NCBI RefSeq assembly: GCF_000021685.1
Contig: NC_011959.1
Span: 682,001-746,000, forward strand
Source of the DNA: Thermomicrobium roseum DSM 5159
GTDB taxonomy: Bacteria; Chloroflexota; Chloroflexia; Thermomicrobiales; Thermomicrobiaceae
Direction: 5' to 3'
Length of the DNA stretch: 64,000 nt
Under the pieces are notes generated by a model that was not told where the DNA came from, did not search any database, and worked only from the letters and a program-made list of their open reading frames with translations. The first letter of the stretch is position 1, and every line of letters starts with the position of its first letter. This document shows, piece after piece, positions 17,774 to 27,197 of the stretch. Made by a program: the position numbers and the translations under genes.

Positions 17774-19693
17774 TCACGAGACGTGTGCCTCCTCGTGTTC
17801 GATCGCTGGCTCGAAGTGCCAGCCGAGCAGACCGAAGAAGACGATGAGCGTGCCGAGTCCGACGATCGGGAATCCAAGCGGCCCTAGTGTCTCCGTGCCG
17901 TGCATGATCATGCCAGCGGCCATCGCGGTCAGTCCAGCCGACACGATCATCGGCCACCATGACGGCTTGGGCAGATGCACGCCAGCGGGGAGCCCGTGAC
18001 CCGGATTGTCACGTTGTTCGAGCCGAGTCTCACGTCGTTGCGTCACATCGCTCACGACTGGCGTGTGATGTCCGTCGCCATACTTTTCGATCCAGTAGGC
18101 ATCACGTCCTCGGACGGTGGGAATGACCGCGAAGTTGTACGCCGGGGGTGGCGAGGGAATGGTCCACTCGAGCGTGCGACCATCCCACGGGTCGGCCGGG
18201 GCCGTCGCGGGTTGACGCATCGTCTTGTAGACGTTGACGAGCAGCACGACCTGGGCGAGTCCGAGGATGAAGGCACCGATAGTGACTACTAGGTTCCAGG
18301 TACCCCAACCGGTCTCGGCCGAATAGGTGAAGTACCGGCGCGGCATACCATCCAGGCCGACGAAGTGCATGGGGAAGAACGTCAGATTCATGCCGATGAA
18401 GGTCAACCAGAAGTGCAGCGTGCCGAGCCGCTCATCGAGCAAGCGCCCGTACATCTTGGGGAACCAGTAGTACGTTCCAGCCAACAGGGCGTTCACGATC
18501 ACGCCGAAGATGATGTAGTGGAAGTGAGCAACGATGAAGTAGGAGTCATGCTGCTGGTAGTCGAGGGGGACGGTCGCGTGCATCACGCCGGTGACCCCAC
18601 CGACCATGAGGAGCCAAACGGCGGCGGTCGCGAACTTCATCGGTGTCTTGAAATCGATCGAGCCGCCCCACATGGTGGCGAGCCAGTTGAACACCTTCAC
18701 CCCGGTCGGGATCCCGATCAGCATAGTCGAGGCGGCGAAGAGCGCGTTGGGTACCGGGCCGAGGCCGACGGTGAACATATGATGGGCCCAGACGAAGAAA
18801 CTCAAGAACGCGATCGCCATACCAGCGAAGATCACGAAGGGTGCACCGAAGAGCGGCTTACGGGAGAACGTCGGCAAAATCTCGGAGATGATGCCCATCG
18901 GCGGCAGAACCAGGATGTACACCTCGGGATGACCGAAAATCCAGAACAAGTGCTGCCAAATGACGGGATCACCACCGTGGACGGGGTTGAAGAAATTGGT
19001 ACTGAAGTAGCGGTCGAACATGATCATGAAGAGGCCGACGGTCAGCGACGGGAAGGCAAGAAGAATCAGAATCGCTGTGATGAGAACCATCCAGACGTAG
19101 ACCGGCATGCGCATGAGCGACATACCAGGGGCCCGCATGTTGACGATGGTGACGAAGAAGTTGAGCGCACCAGCGATCGAGCTGATACCGAGCACCTGGA
19201 GACTGAGGTTCCAGAAGTCGAGTCCGGGTCCGGCCGAGTACAGTCGGCTGCTCGAAAGATTTGCGTAACCGGTCCACCCAGCATCCGGCACGTGTCCGAA
19301 AAGGAAGCTGGACCAGAGGAGGAGCGAGCCGAAAAGGAAGGACCAATAGGAGAACGCGTTCAAACGGGGGAAGGCCACATCACGAGCACCGATCATGAGT
19401 GGCACGGCGATATTGAAGAACGCCGCGTTCAACGGCATGGCGACCGCGAAAATCATCATCGTCCCGTGCATGGTCATGACTTCATTGTAGGTTTTCGGCC
19501 CAAGAAAGTTCATGTTCGGTTGGGCTAGCTGGATACGCATCAGGAGAGCCAGAAAGCCAGCGAGAAGAAGGTAGATGATCGATGTCCAGTAGTACAGAAT
19601 GCCGATTTTCTTGTGGTCGACGGTGGTCAACCACTCGACCAGCGCGGAGCGCCGGTATCCTGCCTGTTCGAGTCTGATCGCCGCTTCAGCCAT
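17774..19693 (-). CDS. ctaD: Cytochrome c oxidase subunit I (heme-copper, A-type)
   Basis: A 639-residue catalytic subunit that reduces O2 and pumps protons. Heme and copper ligands are visible: His in MTMHGTMMIF, His and the cross-linked Tyr in IFGHPEVYILVLPPMG, the CuB His pair in VWAHHMFTVG, and the heme a and a3 His pair in IVAHFHYIIFG. The Glu in GHPEVY marks an A1-type D-channel. After the usual 12 helices the chain has two further ones near residues 565-625 (LTAMAAGMIMHGTETLG and IVGLGTLIVFFGLLGW), as in long bacterial subunits. It is second in the operon, 135 bases after ctaC. Confidence 0.97.
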   Translation of the reverse strand: MAEAAIRLEQAGYRRSALVEWLTTVDHKKIGILYYWTSIIYLLLAGFLALLMRIQLAQPNMNFLGPKTYNEVMTMHGTMMIFAVAMPLNAAFFNIAVPLMIGARDVAFPRLNAFSYWSFLFGSLLLWSSFLFGHVPDAGWTGYANLSSSRLYSAGPGLDFWNLSLQVLGISSIAGALNFFVTIVNMRAPGMSLMRMPVYVWMVLITAILILLAFPSLTVGLFMIMFDRYFSTNFFNPVHGGDPVIWQHLFWIFGHPEVYILVLPPMGIISEILPTFSRKPLFGAPFVIFAGMAIAFLSFFVWAHHMFTVGLGPVPNALFAASTMLIGIPTGVKVFNWLATMWGGSIDFKTPMKFATAAVWLLMVGGVTGVMHATVPLDYQQHDSYFIVAHFHYIIFGVIVNALLAGTYYWFPKMYGRLLDERLGTLHFWLTFIGMNLTFFPMHFVGLDGMPRRYFTYSAETGWGTWNLVVTIGAFILGLAQVVLLVNVYKTMRQPATAPADPWDGRTLEWTIPSPPPAYNFAVIPTVRGRDAYWIEKYGDGHHTPVVSDVTQRRETRLEQRDNPGHGLPAGVHLPKPSWWPMIVSAGLTAMAAGMIMHGTETLGPLGFPIVGLGTLIVFFGLLGWHFEPAIEHEEAHVS

Positions 19694-19828
19694 CGGTGCC
19701 CTCCCACGCTTGGTGCTGGTCCGAACGTGCTCGGAGCGTCGTCTCTCCGGAGCCCCAATTGCTTTCTCTCGACATTCTATCCCTGCTGTCCATGCCGCCT
19801 ACCCCCTACCGTATGAAGTCCTGCGGGT

Positions 19829-20926
19829 TCACTGAAGTGACAGCATGTATGCCACTATGGCATCAACCTCTTCTGTCGTCAACAATGTGTTCTGCTCGGC
19901 TCGGATCCGCCACCACTTCTCGCACATGATGGAGTAGGGCTTGACATCGCAGGTAGACGCAATCCAGCGATGCAGCTCCTCCGGCGTATTGTCGGTGAAG
20001 GCCGCCAGGACATGACGTTCACCGATATACGCGAGATTCGGTCCAACGGCCAGTGTTTTGTTTATCGGCGTCACAGGATCATAGGTTGGCGAAACCTGGT
20101 GACATCCGGCGCATCCCGCCTTCCCTGCAAACAACTGCTGGCCTGTTGCAGCCAGGCTGCCGGCCGGCGGCTCGGGGATGGGGCGGCGGAGCTTTGCGAC
20201 CCAGGCATCGAACTCTTCCTGAGTTTGGACGACGACGCGGAACTGCATGTGCGCATGTTGCGCGCCGCACAACTCGGCACACTGGCCATAAAAAACACCA
20301 GTCTCTTCGGGCGTGAAGACCATCGTGTGCGCTCGGCCAGGCACGGCGTCCACCTTGCCCGCCAGGCGCGGCGGCCAGAAGGAATGGATCACATCGTGAG
20401 AGGTGATTGTGAGAACGACGGGACGACCGACAACGAGATGGAGGTCACCGGCGGTCACGATGCCGTACTCGGGGTAGCGGAACTCCCACCACCATTGGTG
20501 GCCGATCACCTGGGCACGGAGCGCGTTGCTGCCAGGACCAGGGTCACGATTTAGTTCGAAGATCAGCCGGGTAGAGGGCACAGCGATCAGGGCCAGAATG
20601 ATCGCCGGGATGAGTGTCCAGGCGATCTCGAGGCGTTGATTGCCGTGTACTTGCGGTGGAATACGCGTGTCGCCAGGCTGACGTCGGAAACGGACGATGT
20701 TGATGAGAATCCAGCCCGTGACGAGGACGAAGACGAAGATGACCAACCACCAGACGGGCGTGATGAAGAGATCCCAGATCAGGCGTGCTTGGTCACCAGC
20801 TGGATCCGATGTCGAGGCGATCTTGCCGCCGATGACACCACAGCCGCTGGTGAGCACTACCGTGAGCGCCAACAGCAGCATGACGAGAACCGACCGAGTA
20901 CTGGGTCGTTTAGCAATTCGCTTCAC
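19829..20926 (-). CDS. ctaC: Cytochrome c oxidase subunit II fused to cytochrome c (caa3 type), lipoprotein
   Basis: A 365-residue subunit that takes electrons into the oxidase. The signal segment ends in a lipobox (LTSGC), two membrane helices follow, and the cupredoxin domain holds the CuA centre: His in SHDVIHSFWPP and the pair of Cys and ligands in CAELCGAQHAHMQF. A C-terminal cytochrome c domain has the heme motif CAGCH, with a later Met probably serving as axial ligand. This fusion defines caa3 oxidases. GTG at 20926 is chosen for the AAGGGG eight bases upstream; the in-frame extension to 21022 is basic and not conserved-looking. First gene of the operon. Confidence 0.94.
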   Translation of the reverse strand: MKRIAKRPSTRSVLVMLLLALTVVLTSGCGVIGGKIASTSDPAGDQARLIWDLFITPVWWLVIFVFVLVTGWILINIVRFRRQPGDTRIPPQVHGNQRLEIAWTLIPAIILALIAVPSTRLIFELNRDPGPGSNALRAQVIGHQWWWEFRYPEYGIVTAGDLHLVVGRPVVLTITSHDVIHSFWPPRLAGKVDAVPGRAHTMVFTPEETGVFYGQCAELCGAQHAHMQFRVVVQTQEEFDAWVAKLRRPIPEPPAGSLAATGQQLFAGKAGCAGCHQVSPTYDPVTPINKTLAVGPNLAYIGERHVLAAFTDNTPEELHRWIASTCDVKPYSIMCEKWWRIRAEQNTLLTTEEVDAIVAYMLSLQ

Positions 20927-21483
20927 GCGTTTTGCCCCTTCCCCGCAGCACCTCGCTCCGATGCGCCGCCTTTCCAGGCGACTCTCCACGACCATTCTAC
21001 CCTGGATCGTGATTGCTGTCACGATTCGGGTTCTTCATGCGCAGTATGTCGTGTTGCAACGAGTATGCGATGTGGAACCGCGGTGGCAAGCGCACGGTTC
21101 GAGGAAAGGAGGGCACGTCAGAGCGCTGCTTTTGGGTCTGCGAATCGGGAAGCTCAGCTCCGAGACCTTCGCGAGGCTCGATCGTCACTCGCTGAGAGCA
21201 CATGCGCGCAAACCGCCCACTCCTCTTTCATGGAGAGCATGGAGAGAAGGATGAAAGGATCGTGCCTGCGGACAGCCATTCCGAACATTCGGCTCCGGTC
21301 GCGGTCGATCCTTCGGACCCGGTCCCGTCGTCTGGAGTCGCGCTGCTTTGGAGCAGGGACTCGACCGCACAACGCGGTAGCCGGGCAGAGAGTTGCCACG
21401 TTGACCTCATCCGATTACACTGGAAAATAACCCGATCAGCTCCGTCATGTGTCGACAAGTACGGTCGTGGAAAGGAGGCGCTG
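20927..21483. other. Divergent intergenic region between ctaC and acs, no gene seen
   Basis: About 557 bases that must carry the promoters of the oxidase operon (minus) and acetyl-CoA synthetase (plus). A weak candidate for acs is TTGACC (21400-21405), 17 bases, AAAATA. The acs frame stays open back to 21202 but the residues encoded there do not look like protein of this family. No riboswitch or RNA gene was recognised. Confidence 0.4.
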
Positions 21484-23472
21484 ATGCCGGACGAAATCGG
21501 AACGGGCGCAGTCGGCACGATCGAGGGGTTGCTCGTCGAGACCCGGCGATTCCCGCCTCCCCCGGAGTTCGCGGCGCAGGCGAACATCAACGATCCGAGC
21601 GTTTACGAACGGGCGCGTCAGGACCCGGAAGGCTTCTGGGCGTCGATCGCTCGAGAGCTCGAGTGGGATCAGCCGTGGCAGACGGTCATGGAGTGGAATC
21701 CCCCCTGGGTCAAGTGGTTCGTCGGCGGCAAGCTGAACGCGTCGGTCAATTGTGTCGATCGACACCTCAAGGCAGGGCGGCGTACCAAGGCAGCGATCAT
21801 TTGGGAAGGTGAGCCAGGCGACGAGCGGGTATTGACCTACCAGGATCTGTATCGGGAAGTGAATCGCGTCGCGCTGGCGCTCAGACGACTGGGCATTGAA
21901 AAAGGAGACCGAGTCGCCATCTACTTGCCGATGATTCCCGAGCTGCCGATCGCGATGCTGGCCTGTGCCCGCATCGGTGCACCGCATTCGGTTGTGTTCG
22001 GTGGTTTCAGCGCGGACGCACTGGCCGACCGGATCAATGACTGCCAGGCCAAGTTGCTGATCACGGCTGACGGGGGCTACCGGCGGGGACGTGTCGTCCC
22101 GCTCAAGGAGACGGCAGACCGAGCGCTCGATCGGTGCCCGAGTGTGGAGAAGGTCCTCGTCGTGCGACGGATCGGCGAGAGCCACCAGGTGACCATGCAA
22201 GCGGGGCGCGACCTCTGGTGGCACGAGGTGCTGGCTGGTATTCGCGAGCAATACTGTCCTCCTGAATCGTTGGACAGCGAGCACCCGCTTTATATCCTTT
22301 ATACCTCCGGCACCACCGGAAAACCGAAGGGACAGCTCCACACGACTGGTGGTTACCTCACGGGGGTGTACATTACCTCGAAGTGGGTCTTCGATCTCAA
22401 GCCGGACGACATTTACTGGTGCACTGCCGACATCGGCTGGGTTACTGGCCACAGCTACATCGTGTACGGCCCGCTGGCCAATGGTGCGACCGTCGTCATG
22501 TACGAGGGCTCACCGGATTGGCCAGACAAGGATCGCTTCTGGGACATCGTGGAACGGCGGCACGTCACGATCCTGTATACATCGCCCACGGCGATCCGTC
22601 AGTTCATGCGCTGGGGACCGGAATACCCCGCTCGGCACGATCTCTCGAGCTTGCGACTGCTGGGCACGGTCGGTGAGCCGATCAATCCTGAGGCCTGGAT
22701 GTGGTATCACGAGCATATCGGTCGCGGGCGTTGCCCGATCGTCGATACCTGGTGGCAGACAGAAACCGGGATGATCTTGATCACGCCGCTGCCTGGCCTC
22801 ACGACGACCAAACCCGGTTCGGCGACGCTGCCGTTCCCGGGCATCGAGCCCGATATTCTCGATGAAGCAGGCAACTCTGTTCCCACTGGTCAAGGCGGTT
22901 ACCTCGTCATCCGTCGGCCGTGGCCCTCGATCTCGCGCACGTTATGGGGCGATCCGGATCGCTACGTGAAGACGTACTTCTCGAAATACGGGCCGTCGAT
23001 CTATGTGACCGGAGATGGTGCCAAGCGAGACGAGGACGGTTACTACTGGATCCTCGGCCGGGTCGATGACGTCCTGAACGTGGCCGGCCACCGCTTGGGG
23101 ACGATGGAGCTGGAAAGCGCGCTGGTTGGGCATCCGGTGGTCGCTGAGGCGGCGGTGATCGGTGTCTCGCACGAGATCAAGGGGCAGGTACCGGTCGCCT
23201 TCGTGAGCTTGCGGGCCGGCTACACCCCGAGCGACTCACTCGCTGAGGAGTTGCGGCGCCATGTCGCGGAGGTTATCGGCCCGATCGCTCGCCCTGAGCG
23301 GGTGATCTTCGTCGCCGACCTCCCCAAGACGCGCAGTGCCAAGATCATGCGTCGACTGCTCCGCGACATCGCCGAAGGGAGGGTGCTGGGCGATACGACG
23401 ACTCTGACTGATCCGACAGTGGTGGAGGAGATCAAGCGAACCTGGATTGCCGAGCACGGCGAGCAAGAATGA
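21484..23472 (+). CDS. acs: Acetyl-CoA synthetase (AMP-forming)
   Basis: A 662-residue adenylate-forming enzyme that converts acetate, ATP and CoA to acetyl-CoA. Diagnostic segments are the P-loop-like YTSGTTGKPKGQLHTTGGY, VVFGGFSADALADRI, the WWQTETGMI motif and the C-terminal hinge GRVDDVLNVAGHRLGTMELE. The catalytic Lys that is acetylated in many Acs proteins lies in KTRSAKIMRRLLR, where Ala replaces the usual Gly before it. A strong Shine-Dalgarno (AAAGGAGG) before the ATG at 21484 fixes the start and excludes the longer open frame. The next gene, a thiolase, suggests entry of acetate into acetyl-CoA or acetoacetyl-CoA metabolism. Confidence 0.95.
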   Translation: MPDEIGTGAVGTIEGLLVETRRFPPPPEFAAQANINDPSVYERARQDPEGFWASIARELEWDQPWQTVMEWNPPWVKWFVGGKLNASVNCVDRHLKAGRRTKAAIIWEGEPGDERVLTYQDLYREVNRVALALRRLGIEKGDRVAIYLPMIPELPIAMLACARIGAPHSVVFGGFSADALADRINDCQAKLLITADGGYRRGRVVPLKETADRALDRCPSVEKVLVVRRIGESHQVTMQAGRDLWWHEVLAGIREQYCPPESLDSEHPLYILYTSGTTGKPKGQLHTTGGYLTGVYITSKWVFDLKPDDIYWCTADIGWVTGHSYIVYGPLANGATVVMYEGSPDWPDKDRFWDIVERRHVTILYTSPTAIRQFMRWGPEYPARHDLSSLRLLGTVGEPINPEAWMWYHEHIGRGRCPIVDTWWQTETGMILITPLPGLTTTKPGSATLPFPGIEPDILDEAGNSVPTGQGGYLVIRRPWPSISRTLWGDPDRYVKTYFSKYGPSIYVTGDGAKRDEDGYYWILGRVDDVLNVAGHRLGTMELESALVGHPVVAEAAVIGVSHEIKGQVPVAFVSLRAGYTPSDSLAEELRRHVAEVIGPIARPERVIFVADLPKTRSAKIMRRLLRDIAEGRVLGDTTTLTDPTVVEEIKRTWIAEHGEQE

Positions 23473-23495
23473 CAACGACGACGAGGATTCGATGT

Positions 23496-23522
23496 GACGG
23501 CGGGACAATACGTCCCGCCGTC
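23496..23522 (+). terminator. Terminator-like hairpin between acs and thiolase
   Basis: A perfect 11-bp stem (GACGGCGGGAC, 23496-23506, with GTCCCGCCGTC, 23512-23522) and a five-base loop. No T-tract follows and the thiolase gene starts only 28 bases later, so it may attenuate rather than end transcription. Confidence 0.5.
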
Positions 23523-23549
23523 GCCTATGAATGACTGGAGAGGTGTATC

Positions 23550-24728
23550 GTGGCGACGCCGGTTATCGTCGCAGCGGTGCGCACGCCGATCGGTCGCTTC
23601 GGAGGTTTTTTCAAAGACCTACCGGCATGGCGGTTGGGGGCCAGCGCGATCGCAGGCGCACTGAGCCGTGTTGGCCTGGAGCCAGCGGCTGTCGAGGACG
23701 TCATCATGGGCAATGTGCTCCAGGCTGGGCAAGGGATGAATCCGGCCCGGCGGGCGAGCATGACGGCTGGATTGCCGGACAGCGTACCTGCCGTAACCGT
23801 CAACATGGTATGCGGCTCAGGATTGCGGGCAGTCGTCATGGCGGCACAGGCTATCGCGCTCGGCGAAGCCCAGATCGTCGTCGCGGGTGGCATGGAAAGC
23901 ATGTCGCAAGCGCCGTACCTTCTCACCGGCGCTCGCTTCGGTTATCGGCTGGGGCATGGAATGCTGGTCGACTCTTTGCTTGCAGAAGGTCTCACCGATG
24001 CTTTCCACGACTGTCATATGGGTATCACCGCCGAGAATATCGCGCGAGAGTACGGAATCGGTCGCGAGGAGCAAGATCGCTACGCTGTGGAAAGCCAACG
24101 GCGAGCGGCTCTCGCCTGGGAAACTGGAGCCTTTGCCGACGAGATCATCCCAGTGGAAGTGCCTGGTCGACAGGGATCGGAGTTGGTGACGAGGGACGAG
24201 CATCCCCGCCCCGAGACGACGCTGGAAGGGCTCCTTCGGCTGCGACCGGCCTTCGATCCTGCTGGGACAGTCACAGCTGGTAATGCATCGGGTATCAACG
24301 ATGGTGCTGCCGCGCTGGTCGTCATGGCAGAGGAACGAGCGCGAGCTCTGGGGCTCGAGCCGCTGGCGCGCATTCGTTCTTGGGCATGGGCTGGCGTGCC
24401 GCCGCGCGTCATGGGTCTGGGGCCGATTCCTGCCTTGCGCCAGGCGCTGGCGAGAGCGGAACTGAGGATCGAGGATCTCGACCTGTATGAGGTCAACGAG
24501 GCCTTTGCTGTGCAGGTTTTGGCTGTGCAAAGGGAGCTGGGACTCGATCCGCAGCGGCTCAATATCTATGGTGGAGCGATTGCGCTGGGCCATCCGATCG
24601 GAGCGAGCGGTGCTCGCATCCTGGTTACTCTAGTGCATGCGCTCCGACGCACCGGAGGGCGTTATGGTGCCGCAGCGCTCTGTATCGGTGGAGGTATGGG
24701 AATCGCGGTGATCGTCGAGCGTCCGTGA
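23550..24728 (+). CDS. Acetyl-CoA acetyltransferase (thiolase)
   Basis: A 392-residue thiolase. The nucleophilic Cys is in VNMVCGSGLRAV, the His in ALGHPIGASGARI and the second catalytic Cys in ALCIGGGMGIAV, so the complete triad of a biosynthetic or degradative thiolase is present. The enzyme condenses two acetyl-CoA to acetoacetyl-CoA or cleaves 3-ketoacyl-CoA; the sequence alone does not separate these. GTG at 23550 is chosen with GGAGAGG six bases upstream. It follows acs in the same direction and may share its transcript past a hairpin. Confidence 0.93.
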   Translation: MATPVIVAAVRTPIGRFGGFFKDLPAWRLGASAIAGALSRVGLEPAAVEDVIMGNVLQAGQGMNPARRASMTAGLPDSVPAVTVNMVCGSGLRAVVMAAQAIALGEAQIVVAGGMESMSQAPYLLTGARFGYRLGHGMLVDSLLAEGLTDAFHDCHMGITAENIAREYGIGREEQDRYAVESQRRAALAWETGAFADEIIPVEVPGRQGSELVTRDEHPRPETTLEGLLRLRPAFDPAGTVTAGNASGINDGAAALVVMAEERARALGLEPLARIRSWAWAGVPPRVMGLGPIPALRQALARAELRIEDLDLYEVNEAFAVQVLAVQRELGLDPQRLNIYGGAIALGHPIGASGARILVTLVHALRRTGGRYGAAALCIGGGMGIAVIVERP

Positions 24729-24744
24729 GCTGCAGGACAGTGAC

Positions 24745-25935
24745 TCACCCCGGTTCCAGGCGACCATCATTCAAGCGAAAAAGGGGCAAGGACGAGAGAA
24801 CCGGAGTCTCGAGAACATCGGACTCGGTAGCTGTGAGAATCAACTGGGCTGGTAGTGCGGAGAGCGTTGCCAAAAGATGCGCTCGATGCTGCTGATCGAG
24901 TTCGGACAGCGCATCGTCGAGAAGCAGGACAGGCCAGTCGTCGGTGACGCGGTGGATCACGGCGATTTCGGCTAGTTTGGCAGCTATCACGGCCAAGCGC
25001 TGCACGCCGCGTGAGCCGAAAGCGGTGAGTGGCTCCTCGCCCAGCAGGAACTCCACATCGTCGCGATGCGGCCCGACAAGCGTGCTTCCCCGCCGCAGCT
25101 CGTCAGGTCGAAGCCGTTCCAGTGTCTCGCGATACCGTGCTCCCACGATCAGCTGAGCGTCGGCCACTTCCCGAGCGGCCAGTTCGCTGAGGAGACTTTC
25201 CGGAAGGTCGATCGAAGGAAGATAGGCCGTTGTCAGCACCTGTGCCTGGGTATCGAGCGCCTGGAAATGGTCGCGGAGTCGTGGTCCCCATTCCGCGAGA
25301 AAACGAAGTCGCGCGACGAGCAAATACGCCCCGTACGTGACCAACTGCTCGTCCCAATACGCGAGTTGTTCGTCAGCAGCGCGCTGATCCCGTTCGGCCA
25401 AGGATTTCAAGAGACTGTTCCGGTGCTCGAGGATGCGCGTGTAACGAGCGAGAGCGCGCAGATAGGCTCGGTCGATCGTCGAGAGGATGGTATCCAGGTA
25501 CCGTCGACGCTGCTGCGGGCTTCCCGTCACCAGTTCCAGATCCTCCGGCGAGAACAGAACAACCCGGAGTGTGCCGACGAACTCGACGGCTCGGAGGGAG
25601 CGTCCATCCCGGCGATACAGCTTTCTGACAGTGCCGCTGGCGGGGTCAACCATCAGCACGATTTCCAGCGTACTTCGTTCGGTCTCCGTGAAGAGTTCGG
25701 CAGCGAGGCGAGCATAAGGAGGAATGCCGAGTTCGCTCCCGCTCGATCGGTGCACGAGATGACGCTCCAGCGAGGCGCGGAACGACTTGGTCGTGGCGAG
25801 CATGTAGAGCGCCTCGATGAGACTCGTCTTGCCTGAGCCGTTCGCGCCGACGAGGCGCAGCCCGCGATCCGGGAGGACGAGATGGAGGTGGCGAAAGCAA
25901 CGGAACTCTTCGAGTTCCAAAGACCTGACCAGCAT
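24745..25935 (-). CDS. recF: DNA replication and repair protein RecF
   Basis: A 396-residue SMC-like ATPase that loads RecA at single-strand gaps. Walker A is LVGANGSGKTSLIEALYML, the N-terminal RSLELEEFRCF is typical, the signature motif region is FGSRGVQRLAVIAAKLAE and Walker B is LLLDDALSELDQQHRAHLL. The ATG at 25935 with GCGAGGA upstream gives the family start; a longer frame entering dnaN is rejected. It follows dnaN by 73 bases, the usual dnaN-recF order, but no dnaA is upstream and gyrB does not follow; a convergent thiolase does. Confidence 0.93.
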   Translation of the reverse strand: MLVRSLELEEFRCFRHLHLVLPDRGLRLVGANGSGKTSLIEALYMLATTKSFRASLERHLVHRSSGSELGIPPYARLAAELFTETERSTLEIVLMVDPASGTVRKLYRRDGRSLRAVEFVGTLRVVLFSPEDLELVTGSPQQRRRYLDTILSTIDRAYLRALARYTRILEHRNSLLKSLAERDQRAADEQLAYWDEQLVTYGAYLLVARLRFLAEWGPRLRDHFQALDTQAQVLTTAYLPSIDLPESLLSELAAREVADAQLIVGARYRETLERLRPDELRRGSTLVGPHRDDVEFLLGEEPLTAFGSRGVQRLAVIAAKLAEIAVIHRVTDDWPVLLLDDALSELDQQHRAHLLATLSALPAQLILTATESDVLETPVLSSLPLFRLNDGRLEPG

Positions 25936-26008
25936 GGGGATCCTCGCCTGTATCAGAACAGGCGGGTCTGCAATGGTGGGCTGGATCGTGTCGCCGTCCT
26001 CGGTCTGG

Positions 26009-27151
26009 TCATGCCGCACCGATGACCATCGGCATCACGACGTGGACGAACGACTCGTCCCCGACCGGTCGAAAGACGCCCGCAGCGTTGGGTGTCGTCA
26101 TCTCGAGCGCGATCTCGGTGGCTTTGGTGACGGACAAGACGTCAGTCAAGTAGCGGCCGTTGAAGGCGATGGTCGCCTCCGGACCGTCAACCCGTGCTGG
26201 AAGGATGTCCTCGGTATCGCCGGCATCGGCTGCCTGGGCGGAAACAGTCAACGAGCCAGGGTCGAGTTCGGAATCACCCGGTGCGATGTGCAACTTGACT
26301 ACCTCGTTGTTGGACTGAGCGAAGATCTTGGCTCGGCGGGCTGCCGCGAGGAACGATTCGCGGTCGACCGTGACCCGGGTACGCCATTGCTTGGGGATGA
26401 TTTGCCGGAACTCGGGAAAGGTTCCATCGATGAGTCGGGAGAGGAACTCGAGTCGGCCACTGCGTGCCAGAAGTTGGCTGCGATTCGGTGTGACGAGGAG
26501 CTGGACCGTTTCTTCACCGTCGCCGAGGACGCGAGCCAGTTCACCGAGAGCTCTCGCGGGCACGATGATGGCCAAGTCCGTCGCAGCGGGCTGTTGCAGG
26601 GCTAGGGAGCGTACCGACAGGCGGAAACCATCAGCTGCGGCTAATGTCAACTCCGTGCCGCGAAACTCGAGCAGGACTCCGGCGAGGACTGGCCGACTGT
26701 CATCGGTCGCCGCTGCGAACACGACCTGGCTGATCGCTTCCCGGAGACCCTCGACCGGCACAGTTGCGGTCGGAGGCTGGTCACCGATTCGCGGCAGACT
26801 GGGGAAGTCCTCGGCGGGGATACCAGGGATGCGCGCCTTGGAGGTTCCGCAGGTGACGCGGAGATCGTTGCTGCCGGTCGTGCCGGAGAGGATCACGTCC
26901 TGCTTGGGAAGGCTTCCGATAAATTCGGTAAAGACATCAGCTCGCACACTCAGTTGGCCGGGATCAGTGACCTCTGCCGGAAAACTGACGCTCAGGGCGA
27001 TCTCGAGATTCGTCGCGGTGATGCGGAGGTTCGCTTCGTCGGCGGCGAGGAGGACATTACTCAGGACTGGCAGAGTCGAGCGCCGTGCGACGGCACGTGA
27101 CACTTGATGCAGAGCTCGCTCGAGTTCGCTCTGTGGACACCTGAGCTGCAC
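26009..27151 (-). CDS. dnaN: DNA polymerase III beta subunit (sliding clamp)
   Basis: A 380-residue clamp of three repeated domains. The start MQLRCPQSELERALHQVSRA and internal segments such as LPVLSNVLLAADEANLRITATN and RPVLAGVLLEF are characteristic, and the C-terminus FVHVVMPM is the conserved end that forms part of the peptide-binding pocket. It tethers DnaE, PolA and other partners to DNA. It is first in a dnaN-recF unit read away from a 600-base non-coding stretch; dnaA, which usually precedes dnaN, is absent. Confidence 0.97.
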   Translation of the reverse strand: MQLRCPQSELERALHQVSRAVARRSTLPVLSNVLLAADEANLRITATNLEIALSVSFPAEVTDPGQLSVRADVFTEFIGSLPKQDVILSGTTGSNDLRVTCGTSKARIPGIPAEDFPSLPRIGDQPPTATVPVEGLREAISQVVFAAATDDSRPVLAGVLLEFRGTELTLAAADGFRLSVRSLALQQPAATDLAIIVPARALGELARVLGDGEETVQLLVTPNRSQLLARSGRLEFLSRLIDGTFPEFRQIIPKQWRTRVTVDRESFLAAARRAKIFAQSNNEVVKLHIAPGDSELDPGSLTVSAQAADAGDTEDILPARVDGPEATIAFNGRYLTDVLSVTKATEIALEMTTPNAAGVFRPVGDESFVHVVMPMVIGAA

Positions 27152-27191
27152 GGACTGCTCCTCCCCGCTGTTCGTACACCCAACTGCCGGA

Positions 27192-27197
27192 ATTATA
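27192..27197 (-). promoter_or_regulatory. Probable -10 box of dnaN
   Basis: A perfect minus-strand TATAAT lies 40 bases before the dnaN start. No good -35 box is seen at 16-18 bases, so the promoter may need an activator or be weak. Confidence 0.4.

Noticed and set aside
21072..21083. GTGGAACCGCGG resembles the T-box motif
   Set aside because: The downstream gene is acs, 400 bases away, no specifier or terminator structure is seen, and the upstream part would overlap the ctaC start.
21202..21483. 94-residue upstream extension of acetyl-CoA synthetase
   Set aside because: The family N-terminus begins at 21484 with a strong Shine-Dalgarno and the extra residues are not family-like.
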